Source of the DNA: Chamaecrista fasciculata
Taxonomy: Eukaryota; Streptophyta; Magnoliopsida; Fabales; Fabaceae
Reading direction: 5' to 3'
Assembly: GCA_003254925.1 (NCBI GenBank)
Contig: QANZ01051002.1
Location: 1 to 64,000 of the forward strand
Length of the DNA stretch: 64,000 nucleotides
Position numbers and translations under genes: made by a program
The notes under the pieces: generated by a model
Told to the model about the DNA's origin: nothing
Seen by the model: only the letters and a program-made list of their open reading frames with translations
The model's database searches: none
In this document: piece after piece, positions 33,525 to 44,985 of the stretch
Numbering within the stretch: the first letter of the stretch is position 1
Layout: every line of letters starts with the position of its first letter

Positions 33525-34728
33525 GAAAAGGTTTCACTGTTCTGGATTTTAAAGACTTTGTAGAACAAAAATCTAGAATTTTATGAGTAAAAGAGAATAG
33601 TCAAGAAAGTTATCATCATTAGAAATAAATTTATGATTTCTTGTATGAGTGCAACATTGACGGTTGAACACGAATAAATTGACTAATTGAACTATTGAAC
33701 AGAGCATGAGATATGCTCGTATCCTCTTTTGACAGATCAAAAAGCTCAAACCGAAAAGGCTAAAAGAATTAGCCGCCCGTGGAAAAATAGCGGCGAAAAC
33801 AATTATGTAAGGAAGGGCGCATGACCTGTAAAATCAAATGAAATTACCAAGACAAAAATCGAAGTAGGGTAAAAATTATGAATCCTCATGTTGTTTGCTA
33901 TTAATCATTCTCAAGATAAATTCTGTATCACAATCAGTAAAAACTTGCTATAAAATTGAGTTTTATCGATGATTCATTCTACAAACTTTCAAAAAAGCCT
34001 CAATTACAAAATCAATGACAACCTACTCTCGTTCAGGTATTTCTACTAAAACCTAAAAAATCGGCTAATTCTCTATCCATATTCGTGATTCGAGGAAGAC
34101 GTACAGTCAATTAAATTTTGGCGGATTCCTCATTCGCACAACGCGCTCAATCTCATAATACAGTAACATCAATTCAAACTTCAAACTCAAAGCTAACAGC
34201 CTAACACTAGAATCACAAATCCACGGTATGCGTCTTACGCATTTCAAAGCAAGTAAGTGTTAAGACAAGTAATTAATTTAGATAGTGTATTAGTGCCTTT
34301 AACATTGCTGAGTTGTATAGTAGTGGACAGCTGGATAGATAGGAATTACATTGTATACGTGTTGGTTTACTATTCATTCTCATTCTCTCTCTGTAAGGGT
34401 TTCAGGCCTATAGGTGCTATATATATTCATTCTATTGGTACCCTATTGGGTATCCAGAATATTCAATATACAATTTGCCCTATTTTCTATCTTGGTATCA
34501 GAGCATTATCTTTTTTCAATGGCGGCTTCCTCTGCAAGCACACCTTCCTCTGCTATGACAACCAGTGTCACTCCCAAGACCTACACTCTTTTTAGCTCCT
34601 CGAGCCAAACAACATCTATCAAGCTGGATAGAATGANAATTTGCCCTATTTTCTATCTGTAAGCACATCGATAAGGCGGCGAAGAGAGAAAGAGAGAGAT
34701 GAGAAATTACCTCCTTACGATCCTCCAT
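31896..34728 (-). CDS. NOI/RIN4-family protein
   Basis: Three exons on the minus strand, all phase 0: 34728-34711 (MEDRKE), 33227-32985 and 31943-31896, giving 102 residues. It contains the NOI core APWLSVPQFGDWDQKG and PDYSMDFTKIREKRKQNK; VPxFGxW is the site cut by the bacterial protease AvrRpt2 in RIN4-family proteins. The C-terminus IFSYFNCCVKA has a cysteine pair likely to be acylated for plasma-membrane anchoring. Small NOI proteins are relatives of the immune regulator RIN4. The closest match I recall is the Arabidopsis NOI group that includes At5g64850 and At3g48450. Intron 1 is long and carries a copia element and a poly(A) run. Confidence 0.88.
33489..33523. repeat. Poly(A) run in NOI intron 1
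   Basis: Thirty-five A in a row. No target duplication was found around it. Confidence 0.85.
34258..34658 (+). mobile_element. Ty1-copia element, ends only, in NOI intron 1
   Basis: A 235-bp LTR (34258-34492, starts TGTTAAGAC) is followed directly by the primer-binding site TGGTATCAGAGC and the beginning of a gag-like frame. At an N (34637) the sequence passes to the last bases of an LTR (AATTTGCCCTATTTTCTATCT). GTAAG flanks both ends (34253-34257 and 34659-34663), a 5-bp target duplication. The interior is absent in this assembly. The clean duplication and leader suggest a young insertion of the Ale/Retrofit kind; the lineage name is inferred. Confidence 0.85.
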
Positions 34729-35026
34729 GAGAGAGTGATTTGAGATAGATCTTTGTAGGTTGGCTTCGACTGAAAGATCGAATAGGTTTTGGCAGTGCGT
34801 AAGTATATGAAGGATCAAAAAGAATGAGTGTATATATAGATTATAGAATGAATATTCAAGCAAAGAAAGCGATGATAGAAGGAAGCTCTCGCTTTGTGAA
34901 GTCCAGTAGGAATGGGCAACGAACAGAAATAGCTGTATGAAAACGTACAACACGATGACTCAGCGCTAGCGGATTATATATTAAATGGAAGGCCTTGTGG
35001 TCCCATTCTTATTTGCCAAAAACACT

Positions 35027-35565
35027 TTTCTAGTCCATGAACTTGACATTAACTGTCAATTTGGTCTTCTATTTTTTTTTTTTTGTAGTTAATTTTATTG
35101 CGATTGTTTCATATTTTGATCAATTTTATCTTTTGATTAATTTCTTTCAATAAATTAACTATAGAATTCATCTTGTTTTAAAATCTGAATTAACACTTAA
35201 ATTTTTTTCTATCAATTTTATATTATATGTCATTAGTATACATCGATTTTATCGTTAAATATTTAGGTAAAGTAAGAGCAAAAGTTTTTTTTTTCATAAA
35301 AAAAAAAATTAGGTGAGTTGGATCTCGAGAGCTTACCAAGGCCAGGACAGGCCTCCAGGTTCTATGAGTGTTTATAGAGGTACTTACAGATAACCTACCA
35401 ATAAGGCCCTCACATCGGCAGTGAGAATCAAACTCACAATTTTGTGGGTTATGAGTCGACTCATTAACAATTGGGGCAACCTTTGTTGGCAAGAGCAAAA
35501 GTTAAAATTAACCAAAATGATAGTTAGTGTAAAGTTTAGGGACAAAAGAATGTTTTTGCCTTACA
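35027..35565. mobile_element. Inverted-repeat MITE carrying a SINE
   Basis: The ends are inverted: CCAAAAACACTTTTCTAGTCC at the left matches, reverse-complemented, AAGAATGTTTTTGCC and its neighbours at the right (CTAGTCC..AAACTT type). A SINE at 35287-35490 interrupts the right arm. Target duplications of the host MITE were not found, so its exact ends are approximate. Confidence 0.6.
35287..35490 (-). mobile_element. tRNA-derived SINE nested in a MITE
   Basis: Perfect 13-bp repeats AAGAGCAAAAGTT flank it (35274-35286 and 35491-35503). On the minus strand the tRNA-like head has an A-box-like TTGTTAATGAGT and a B-box-like GAGTTTGATTCTC. The 3' end reads CCAACTCACCTAA then an A/T-rich tail. 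The same 3' end is shared with the copy at about 41130. Confidence 0.85.
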
Positions 35566-35597
35566 AAAAGTTAAAATTTTACCGATTAAAGATTAAA

Positions 35598-36206
35598 GGC
35601 TTAAGTGCAATTTTGGTCCCCTAACTTTCGCAAAGGTCTCAATTTGATCCCCTAACTTTTTTTGTTGCAATTTTGGTCCCTTAACTTTCGCAAAGGTCTC
35701 AATTTGGTTCCCTAACTTTTTTTGTTGCAATTTTGGTCCCCTAACTTTCGCAAAGGTCTCAATTTGGTCCCCTAACTTTTTTTGTTGCAATTTTAGTCTC
35801 CTAACTTTTGAAAACGTCTCACTGTTGGTCCCAAGTGCACTTTTTCCATCCATTATCTGTCGTTAGTGACGATCTGACAGGCTGAGTTGGCTGATGACAT
35901 GACAAATATAGGTGAAGTGGATTAAAAAAGATCATTATGCGGAGACATTTTCATGACTTTGAAGTACACTTGGGACCAATAGTGAGATGTTTTCAAGAGT
36001 TAGGGGACTAAAATTGCAACAAAAAAAGTTAGGGGACCAAATTGAGACCTTTGCGAAAGTTAGGGGACCAAAATTGCAACAGAAAAAGTTAGGGGACCAA
36101 ATTGAGACCTTTGCGAAAGTTAAGGGACCAGAATTGCAACAAAAAAAGTTAGGGGACCAAATTGAGACCTTTGCGAAAGTTAGGGTACTAAAATTGCACT
36201 TAAGCC
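35598..36206. mobile_element. Mutator-type MITE with tandemly repeated inverted arms, 609 bp
   Basis: The termini GGCTTAAGTGCA and TGCACTTAAGCC are perfect inverses. AAGATTAAA flanks both sides (35589-35597 and 36207-36215), a 9-bp duplication typical of Mutator-like elements. Each arm holds three to four copies of a unit of about 60 bp containing GGTCCCCTAACTTTCGCAAA; the right arm is the reverse complement. The middle (about 35850-35960) is unique. The whole could form a long hairpin RNA. Confidence 0.9.
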
Positions 36207-36641
36207 AAGATTAAAAAATCTACTACTCTTTCTTCCCACCAGCTCAATTGTACGTACGCGCTTTCCATTAAGGAATTACGATCAATTTGGCTTTTAATGC
36301 GTTATGTTTCTGTTTCTCTATAAAGTGACGCTTTTGGGCTTTGTGGCTTGTGCTGGTCTGTTTTGGTTTTCTAGCTGTCTTTCAAGCACAAAATATTCTT
36401 TGCATTTCTTCAATACTTAAATTAAATGTGTGTTGGTCGATTTACTTATTCATGTACCCTCCCAAACTACCCTCAATTAATAATAATTCCTCTACTTATC
36501 TTTTATATTGAACACTACTCCGCATATTCAATTCAGAATATAATTTTATTTTAATTCTTTTGATTAACTTTTTCTAACGTAGTTCTGTTATTTATTTATT
36601 TGTTGAATTTTAATAATTAATTATTTTTATTGAATTAATAA
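36207..36641. other. Spacer without a gene
   Basis: AT-rich, no feature recognised. Confidence 0.4.
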
Positions 36642-37510
36642 GGTCATAATCTCATTTTTATCCCTAATGTTTATCTTTAATTCTATTTTGGTTTCTAATA
36701 TTCTTGTTATTCTATTTTAGTCTTTAATATTTCTCAACAGTTTCATTTTAGTCTCCAACTATTGAATATGGTCATATCTCTTTTGTTTTAAGTTTGAATT
36801 TGACGAAATCAAAACTACATGTTACTCTTGATGAGTTCTTTCTCTTATTAGTTGAAGTCGTTGACAAACAAGGTTTAATCGGGCTCGAAAGTGAGCCCCT
36901 CATTTTATGATGGTGGTCATATCTCTCTCGTTTCAAGTTCAAACACATCAAAATAAGAGTTATTAGTTGCTCTTGATGATTTTTTTTCTCTTCAGTTGGA
37001 GGCATCAGCAAAAGAAGTCAAATAGTATTTTCAAATTTGGTATTGATGTTTTGACCAAATTCAATTTTAAAGTTTTAATTGACCTTGTCTGATGACGTCC
37101 CAAATTGGACAAAAAAAAATTTGTCAAAAGTAACCTGAAACTTCTAATTCGTTACATTTGTACTTTAAATAAGATAAATATGAGTATATGACCATCTTCG
37201 TGAAACGAGAAGCTCACTTTTAATCTCAATTTCAAGCCTAATTTAATCTTGTTTGTCGATGGTCCTAATTAGGTAGAGAAAGAATTCATCAAGGGTAACA
37301 TCACTAACATATAGCTTCGATTTTGTCACATTGAAATTTAAAATAATAGAGATATGACAATATTCAATCATTAATGATCAATAGTTGAACTTAATAGGAA
37401 ACAATAGGTCTCAAAATGAAACTAATGAAAAATATTGAGAATAAAAAAAAATATTAAGAACCAAGATAGAATTTATAGTAAATATGAAGGACCAAAATGA
37501 GCTTTTGACC
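36642..37510. mobile_element. Mutator-type MITE, 869 bp
   Basis: AATTAATAA flanks both sides (36633-36641 and 37511-37519), a perfect 9-bp duplication. The arms are imperfect inverted repeats of several hundred bp starting GGTCA (GGTCATAATCTCATTTTTATC against GGTCAAAAGCTCATTTTGGTC). The inner part repeats TTGATGA.TTCTTTCTCT and GGTCATATCTCT. Diverged relatives lie at about 40190-40430, 41690-43620, 44090-44360 and 51890-52150. Confidence 0.85.
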
Positions 37511-37519
37511 AATTAATAA

Positions 37520-38371
37520 TATTATAGTCTTAATCAATAACGTGTTGATTTTGTTAAAATTGTAAATTCAACTAAAATTTATGATTGAATAATTTATAAG
37601 AGAATAAATTTAAAATTTAATAAATATTTAAATGGCCAAAATAAAATATTATTCCTTCAATTGAATAAAAAAAAAAGGAAGTGAGATAAGGATGAAGCTA
37701 TAATTGTTATATACAATGATAGAATAAGAATGCAAATTGAATAAGGGAAATTGCTTCTAACAAAAAAAAAAAGAGGATTGCTCAAGATTTTCGATTCAAT
37801 TTTAAAACGTTGAAATGTAAGAATACGGATGTAGTAAGCAATCGATTGGTCAATGAACTTAAATTCAAATTCTCATAGTCATAGTCATATCAGACTCTAT
37901 ATAGAAGCCCCATACATTTATCTATTAATATATTTTAAATAAATCGAAAGTCATTATTAGTTAATTACCTGAAAATTGAAAAATATTGAGAACTCATGGG
38001 GTCACGGATCATCCAAATAAAAGAGACAGTCATGTCAGGTGAAGTTTCTTTTAAATAAACCAAAAAAAAAAATTCAAGGTTTTTAATACCAAAAAAGACT
38101 CCTTTTTTTTTAGAAAATTGAATTTATATGTTTTTATATCTTGATTGCAAACGTATTTTTAGATGTAAGTTAATTTCACTTTATCTCAATTAATTAAAAA
38201 TAAAATTCATCAAAAAATAACTTAATTTTTAACTTGTTATATTTAGATTTAAAATGAAAGAATATAATCAATCTTATTTGTTTTATCTTAAAATGAACGT
38301 CTATTTTGAAGTTTGATTTTATTTTATACATTCACAGTCTTAGTTATAAAAAAAAAACTCATAAAAATAAT
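37520..38371. other. AT-rich spacer without a gene
   Basis: No open frame or RNA with family resemblance. Confidence 0.4.
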
Positions 38372-38639
38372 TAGGGGTGTCAAACGGGCCAGGCTCGCCC
38401 AAGCCCGCCCAGGCCCGCCTCTTGGCGGGCTGGGGCGGGCCGGTCCGTTTAAAAACGGGCCACATAAATGATGTTCGCGGGCCGCCCGTCAAAGCCCGCG
38501 GGCTAAACGGGCCGGTCCGCGGGCTTTTTTTTTTAATTAAAACTTTTTTTTTTGTTAAAACTATATTTGTTTTGGGCTAANACCACCCATTTAACGACTG
38601 GGCCGGGCCCACGGGTTTGGCCCCATTTTGACACCCCTA
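38372..38639. mobile_element. GC-rich hAT-type MITE, 268 bp
   Basis: The termini TAGGGGTGTCAAA and TTTTGACACCCCTA are inverted. The flanks AAAATAAT (38364-38371 and 38640-38647) are a perfect 8-bp duplication, diagnostic of hAT-type insertion. The subterminal parts are rich in GGGCCGG/CCGGCCC. One N lies at 38581. Confidence 0.9.
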
Positions 38640-39260
38640 AAAATAATACATGACCCGTCATATTTGAATTTAAAATTAGAAAAATATTATCATATTTGTA
38701 TTAAAAAGTAAAAATTTATAGAAACATATATTATCAATTTTTAAGAAAAAGATAAAAAAAAAAAAAAACAAAATTGAAATTTACTCCAAATATATAAGTC
38801 TAAAAGTGCAATTTGATGAATATACATTTTAGCAAAAACAATGCAAAAATAGAAAGTTTGTGGCATTTAATTATATCATTTTGGACAAAGACTCCTCTAT
38901 TATTGTGGCTGTGATTACAAGTGGATACAACAAGAACCATGAATTTCTATTTTCCAGCTTCCGTTACGTATGCTTAATTAATTCCCATTGTTCTTTAAAT
39001 TATTTTTGGTATGTCTTCGATACTTATATTTTGTGATTCGAATTGATTTATTCGGGTTGATTTGGAAATTAACAATTTAATGAATAATGATGAGTTCAAT
39101 GATGGATTTAATTTTAAATACATTGCTTAATTATATTTTATATTCGCATTAAATTGGCAAAGTGAGTCATTATTGTTTTCTATTTTTCCTTGTGATACAT
39201 TGGTGGCAGCATAGTTGTTGGCAGCCAGCGATGTGGTGGTTTGTCTTGCTGGCATATCCT

Positions 39261-39303
39261 AAAAAATAAATACAGTTTTGGCCTGAAAAAAATAAATAAA
39301 GTT
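39261..39303 (+). mobile_element. Micro-retroposon scar
   Basis: AAAAAATAAATACAGTT (39261-39277) and AAAAAATAAATAAAGTT (39287-39303) flank TTGGCCTG plus A: again GGCC next to A. Low complexity makes this the weakest of the set. Confidence 0.35.
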
Positions 39304-39604
39304 GTTTCAATTAATACGTGACGTGTCGAATTATCATTCTTAGATATATAAATGGACTTTTTTTAACTAATAAAACATTAATAAAGGACTAAAGGTTGCT
39401 TAAGAATTTAAAATTAAAAATATTTTTTTTAAAAAAAATTACTTTTCTAACTTGAAGGAAAACAATATAAATTAATTAATAAAAATTCAAGCCACCAACT
39501 TTACTTTTGGTTATGCCAACTTTACTGAAGAGTTGAGTTCCTGGATTAAAAAGTATTCGTTGGTTCTGCCCATTTTGATCCAAAGCTCATGAGTATTAAA
39601 TGTG

Positions 39605-39905
39605 GATAATGCAAAAGTATTTTTTTTAAAAAAATTTACATCAATTTTTAATATTTTTATTGTCAATTTTATTCTTAATATTTTGTATTTTGATCAATTT
39701 TATCTTTTATTCTTATTTTAAACAAATGTTAACTATTGATTCTATATAGCTAATGATATGTAATATAAAATTGATAAAAAATAAATTTAAATACTAACTT
39801 AGATTAATTGTTATAAATTATTCAAAATATAAAATTGACTAAAAAAATTAAGAACAAAATTGAAAATTAGTATAGAATTTGGAGACCAAAAAGTGCTTTT
39901 ACCTA
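39605..39905. mobile_element. Small inverted-repeat MITE
   Basis: GCAAAAGTATTTTTT at the left and AAAAAGTGCTTTTACC at the right are imperfect inverses, and the inner arms continue to pair (TCAATTTTATTCTTAATATTTT with AAGAACAAAATTGA). Possible target duplication TGTGGATA / TATGGATA. Confidence 0.55.
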
Positions 39906-41129
39906 TGGATATATGTTGAAATGAGATTTTAAACTTGAGCTTTGCCCCTTTTTTAGTGCATCCAACCTTCATTAATAGAGTTGAAAAATTTTATCATGTA
40001 AGGGAAATTGACATACCACAAGTTTCAATAAGATTCCTATGAGAAAGTTGATAGATATTAAATTGGGTTTCAAAGTAAATCTGATATAAAAATATTTTTA
40101 AAAAATTGTGAAAAGAATTAGTTTCAAATATATTTAGATATTTTAGTTTATTTGTTGATAGTTTCAATTTGATAAAAAAAAAATTGTCAATAATAATTTG
40201 TAACTTTGAACTCGTCACATTTAAACATAAAATGATAGAGACATAACTAACTTTAATTATTTAATCATTAAATAAGCGCTCACTTTGTAAACTTGATTTG
40301 ATCATGTTTGCTAACAAACTTCAACTGAATAGAGAAATACTTATAAGTCATAAGAAAACAACTCATAATTTTAGACTCATCATATTTGAACTTAAAACAA
40401 AAAAGATATGATCATATTTAATATTTTAGAGCCAAAGTAAACCATTATAAAAATATATAAGTGTTGTAACCCGAATAAATTATGACGTACAAAAGATATA
40501 GAGATACATAAAAGAGATAAATAAGACACAAAATTAGCAGTGAAACAATTTTAGTTCCTCATAAATTATTCTATATTCTCATGATGTATTTCTTAAAAAA
40601 CTCATCCTCATATCTTATTTTTATTCATCATCATCTCAATCCTTACTTTGTTTACAAGTAAGTTCTCGGTCCTGAGCATCTAACTTATAGCACACTAATT
40701 ATATTATGAAGGTGAGAAGTTCCAGCCCTTTATGTAAAAATGTAACTTATAGCATACTAAAAGAGAAAAAATGTTACACCTTATATTTAAGGGTTTTGAA
40801 AGAAATATTACACATATGATAGAAAAGACAAAAGTCATTAATCTTAATATTATCCACACATGTTTATAATAATAAGACTAATTTAAACATTCAACAAAAA
40901 TAAAAATATATTTATTGAATAAACAAACTATTTCGTCTTTAGATAAAAAATATCTTTAGATGTGTTGACCGATGAATAATAAGCTAATACTAATAATAAT
41001 ATGGTTTTCCAATGGCATTGCTCTGAGCTAAATTTTGTTTGTTGATAATTTGTAGTTTATGAGCCTTGAATTGGGCTAACTTTAAGTGGTTTCTTGGCCC
41101 TAAGTAACTTTCTAGTGATATTATTTTTT
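39906..41129. other. Spacer with decayed Mutator-type MITE sequence
   Basis: About 40190-40430 resembles the inside of the element at 36642 (ACTCATC.CATTTGAACTTAAAA and GATATGATCATATTTAA). No gene is present in this stretch. Confidence 0.45.
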
Positions 41130-41330
41130 TTGGGTGAGTTGGACTCTACCCTTCGTCTTATTAAAATTATCCTTCAACTCGACAGGTTAAGGATTAATCT
41201 TTTACATATTGATGCTTCATTTAAGGGTTTGTCGCTGATTAATTGATTGTTGCATACACAAGGCGTTATTCGAACTCTCGATCTTATTTAAGCAATCTAG
41301 TGAGTTCGACTACTAAGTCAATTAGTGAAT
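41130..41330 (-). mobile_element. SINE of the same family as 35287-35490
   Basis: On the minus strand it has a B box (GAGTTCGAATAAC) and an A-box-like TTGACTTAGTAGTCG, and ends CCAACTCACCC followed by an A-run, like the copy at 35287. Target duplications are imperfect, suggesting greater age. Confidence 0.65.
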
Positions 41331-41689
41331 TTCTTTTTAACTTGTAAGTCATGGAAATTTCATTCCATATTCAAACTTCAAAGCATAGAGGATACAAATA
41401 TAATCAAGAGAATAAATTAGAAAACTAAACCTATAGCATAGAAATTGCTAACTACTACATTCGCCAAACTTTTGGCCTATTGTCAAATAAGCTGAAAATT
41501 TTCAACCTGTCCAGTCAAATTAGTAGTTGAAACATTGGATCCATTTTTTCACAACTTTATCTATTATTGTCCGTAGATTTTCTTTTTTCTAATTGGTACA
41601 TAGGATTTTTTTTTTCATTAACAAATAAAAGATTAGGTAAGATTATTTGAAATGTTATTATTAAGTTCATCAATTATAATATAATATCT

Positions 41690-43620
41690 GAATTCACAAA
41701 AAAAATCATGTCTCAATTTAATAATTTAACTATTTAAGTTAATTGATTTTGTTTATTTTTTAATATTTTTCAAAAGTTATATTTTGATTCCTAACTACTA
41801 AATATAATGATATTTATCTCGTTTTATGATTAAATATGACGAAATCAGAATTATGAATTACTTTTGATGAATTATTTATTTGTTTAGTTGGGATAATCAA
41901 TAAACAAAATAAAATCAGGTTCGAAATCAACTCGAAATCCACTTGTTTAATGAAGTTTGTTGGGAAATCAAGGAACTCCTCTGTGTTGCATATCCTTAAG
42001 GATCCGCGAGAGTCTGATTGCATATCCTTTATCGCTGATTTTATTTTGATAATTCACAAAAATTTTGTAATAAATATTTTATTATTTATGGAATATTGTG
42101 GATTCAAAATATGCCTTAAATATGTGTTATATGGCTCTTGCAAATTGATTTGAAATGATTTAATCATTATTTTCAAGTGTTCACAATCAGATCCTTATAT
42201 ATATGAAAATATCCTTGATTAATTGTGCTTTATTAAATGCTTGATTATATCAATTAATGTAAATGCTATCTGATTAAGAATGATCATATATGATTTAAAT
42301 AGTTCCCTAATATGCGAATTCATTAAAGGGAATTAGTTTCCTATCATGATAATTTTATTTGAGGCAAAGATCTAAATATGGAAAGAATCGTGATTGATTG
42401 TGAAAATATTAAATGCTAATCTTTGTGATAATTACATATGCTACTTGTTGAGGAATGTTCTAATTTGATTTAATTAATTGCATATTATATAATTTAAGTG
42501 ATTGGAATTAGTTTCCTAACTTAAGTATTCTATTTAATGCGAGGGTCTATATATGGAAACATTTCAAATCTTGATTGGCAGATCTTGACAGATTGCTGCT
42601 GAATCCTTATGAAGTCAAAATGCAAATTAAAGTTTCCTACTCAGCAAAACAAACATATATGGAAGTTAAATGATGATGAGCACGAAATTTGAAGACCATA
42701 AATGAGAATCATCAATTGGTATCTGCTGGAGCTTAAATTCAAATCATTTCCTTATGGAGCTTCCTAGTATATCAACTATATAATGAAGATGAAGCCAAGC
42801 GCACAAGTTTAGAGACTACACGACATTTTACAAGCTACTAAGTGCTAAAGAGCTATTCCATACATTTGTTGTATCATTCCTTAGTGGAATTATATGTGTG
42901 ATATCCATCTCTTTGTGAGAGAACCTAAACCCTTTCAAACCTCATCCTATTTGTTATATGTGTGATATTTTGTGAGAGAACCTAAATCCTTTCAAACCTC
43001 ATTCTATTTGTATTGGTTAGTTTTGCCCATGATATAAAACTCTCTTGCTTTGTGCTTGGGGACTGGACGTAGGTTTAAGAGAAAAGCCTTTTATGAGGAC
43101 TAGTATCTTATTCTGAACCAGTATAAATCTGTGGTGTCATCTCTCTCTCTCTCTTAACTCTTTATTATTCCGCAATTTATATTTGAGTTAAGTTTTGAAA
43201 ATGTTTTGATAAAACTGTTTTTCAAGGAAACGAGTTTTCTTAGAGGAATTGAACTGTTTCTAAGGAAGCGAATTACTCGCTGAAGGAACTGAAAGCTTTG
43301 TTAAGGAACTGAACGTTTTCGTGAAGGAACTGAAGTTCTTCTGTAAAGGAACTGACTTTTATTAAACCCTCTGGTTAAGGAAGTGAACTTTCAGTAAAGA
43401 ACTGCTTTTATATAAGGAACTCCTTAACAGTTTACGAAAAAGTTTTCAGATCCTATTCACCCCCTCTAGGATCTCCTTGTGCATTTTGTTTAACAAAGTT
43501 GACTATATTTCTCTTTTGTTTCTTGTCAAAATGCAGTGAAATTAGAGATACGAGTTATTTTTAATGAGTTCTTTTTATAGTGCTTTAAAGGTTGATTATG
43601 CTATTTTGAGTTTTGACCAA
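41690..43620. mobile_element. Decayed Mutator-type MITE split by a solo LTR
   Basis: The two sides of the LTR resemble consecutive parts of the element at 36642 (AATATGACGAAATCAGAATTA to the left; GAGTTATTTTTAATGAGTTC to the right). The ends are not defined. Confidence 0.5.
41958..43495 (+). mobile_element. Solo LTR, Ty1-copia (SIRE/Maximus-like)
   Basis: The LTR starts TGTTGGGAAATC and ends TTTAACA, and AAGTT flanks both sides (41953-41957 and 43496-43500), a perfect 5-bp target duplication. At 1,538 bp it is long for copia. The late part (GGACGTAGGTTTAAG, TATTCCGCAATTTATATTTG, TATTCACCCCCTCTAGG) is typical of SIRE/Maximus LTRs as I recall them. No internal region is present, so it is a recombination remnant of a once full element. 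The intact duplication argues for moderate age. Confidence 0.85.
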
Positions 43621-43640
43621 ACGCACTTTCAAAATATTAT

Positions 43641-44067
43641 GGGGAAATTGTATTTATCTATCATGAATTATGTGTTCAATTGCAATGTCTCCCTAATTTA
43701 TCAAAAATAGCTATTAACCCCCTAATCTATTAATTTTGTAGCAATGTCCCTTCAACCGCTAGTAACACCGTTATCTTTATATCTTTTAAGTCCTTGTAAT
43801 TTATATAAATACTTCATAAAATGGTCAAATAACATAATTACCCTTATTATGATTTAAATTTATGATTTAAAAATATATCATACATTTTAATTTAAATCTT
43901 TTTACAACTCACATGAGACTTGAAAGATATAAAAGATAATGATGTTACTAATAGTCAACGTAAATTGCTACATAATTAATAAATTGGAGGGTTTATTGTT
44001 ATTTTTGATATATTAAGGGACATTGCAATTAAATACATAATTCAGAGTGGGTAAATACAATTTCTAT
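43641..44067. mobile_element. Mutator-type MITE, 427 bp
   Basis: AAATATTAT flanks both sides (43632-43640 and 44068-44076), a 9-bp duplication. The inverted arms include GAAATTGTATTTA with TAAATACAATTTC, and CAATTGCAATGTC..CC with GG.ACATTGCAATT. Confidence 0.75.
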
Positions 44068-44076
44068 AAATATTAT

Positions 44077-44430
44077 CAAACCTTGTTTGCTAATGATTTT
44101 GATTAGACAAAGAACGAATCCATAATTACATTACATGTAATTTTAATTTCATTTATTGATAACCTTAAATAAAAAAATAAATAACTCACTAATACTCAAA
44201 AATAACTTATAATTTTAATTTTATTGTATTTAAACTTGAAAAAAAAATAGAACCACATTAAATAATTATGAATTAATTATAAAATTTATTAAGAACTAAA
44301 ATATAACCAAAAAAACATTAAAAACTAAATAAAACTTAGAATAAATAAAATGAAAATTTCATTTTCTTTTTTGTTTTTTACCAAAATGATTCTTTAAGTG
44401 AGACGTGGAATCAGCATAATCCAGCATGAA
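44077..44430. other. MITE remnant, then ABCF5 upstream flank
   Basis: About 44090-44360 loosely resembles the end of the 36642 element. Nothing else seen. Confidence 0.4.
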
Positions 44431-44434
44431 GATA

Positions 44435-44440
44435 CACGTG
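44435..44440 (+). promoter_or_regulatory. G-box (CACGTG) upstream of ABCF5
   Basis: It sits in ATACACGTGGCAG, 546 bp before the ATG. This is a common element of light- and stress-controlled plant promoters. Confidence 0.45.
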
Positions 44441-44985
44441 GCAGGAGAAGAGAGAGCGTTATCGCTCACATAGTTTCGCCTAGCTCACCCTTAACCACAA
44501 ACCCTCCTATTCTCTCAAGAATCGTTATCTTACCTATGATTCATTCCCATCGTTTTGTGGCCTCAAAAATTTCTCAACCCCAAATATCATATCATAATAT
44601 TTACATTTTTTCCCCTATTGGCTATTCTTTTCGAAAAACAACAGGCTTCATCTTCTTCTAATACAAAATCAAATTCACCTTTTTCTTCTTCCTTTACCTT
44701 CCTCAATAGTACCTTCTTCCATAAATTTCTTTTGCCCATTACTTCATAGGCCTGAAAATTACAGAGAAGAAGACACAGTGCATTCATCGGAAAAAATCCC
44801 CATTATCGTGCCACTGTTTCATGGGCTGAGAATCTCAATTTTGCTGCTGGTGGGGAGAGTTCATACTTCATAGTCGTGGTCGCTCCCCAACAATCTCTCA
44901 CAGATTCTTCTAGATTAAGCTCTTCTCTTTCGAGCTTCGGTATCAATTTCTGACTCAAACCCTCATTTTCAATCATCCTTCGATA

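Noticed and set aside
35598-36206. CRISPR-like regular repeats
   Set aside because: The spacers are not unique, the second half is the reverse complement of the first, and the flanks are a 9-bp target duplication. This is a plant MITE.
35593-36214. Repetitive frames with LKLQQKKLGDQIETFAKV-type repeats on both strands
   Set aside because: They are the tandem arm units of a Mutator-type MITE; the mirror-image frames show it is inverted-repeat DNA, not a repeat protein.
44398-44787. Frames upstream of ABCF5 on either strand
   Set aside because: They lie in the promoter and leader of ABCF5 and show no family resemblance.
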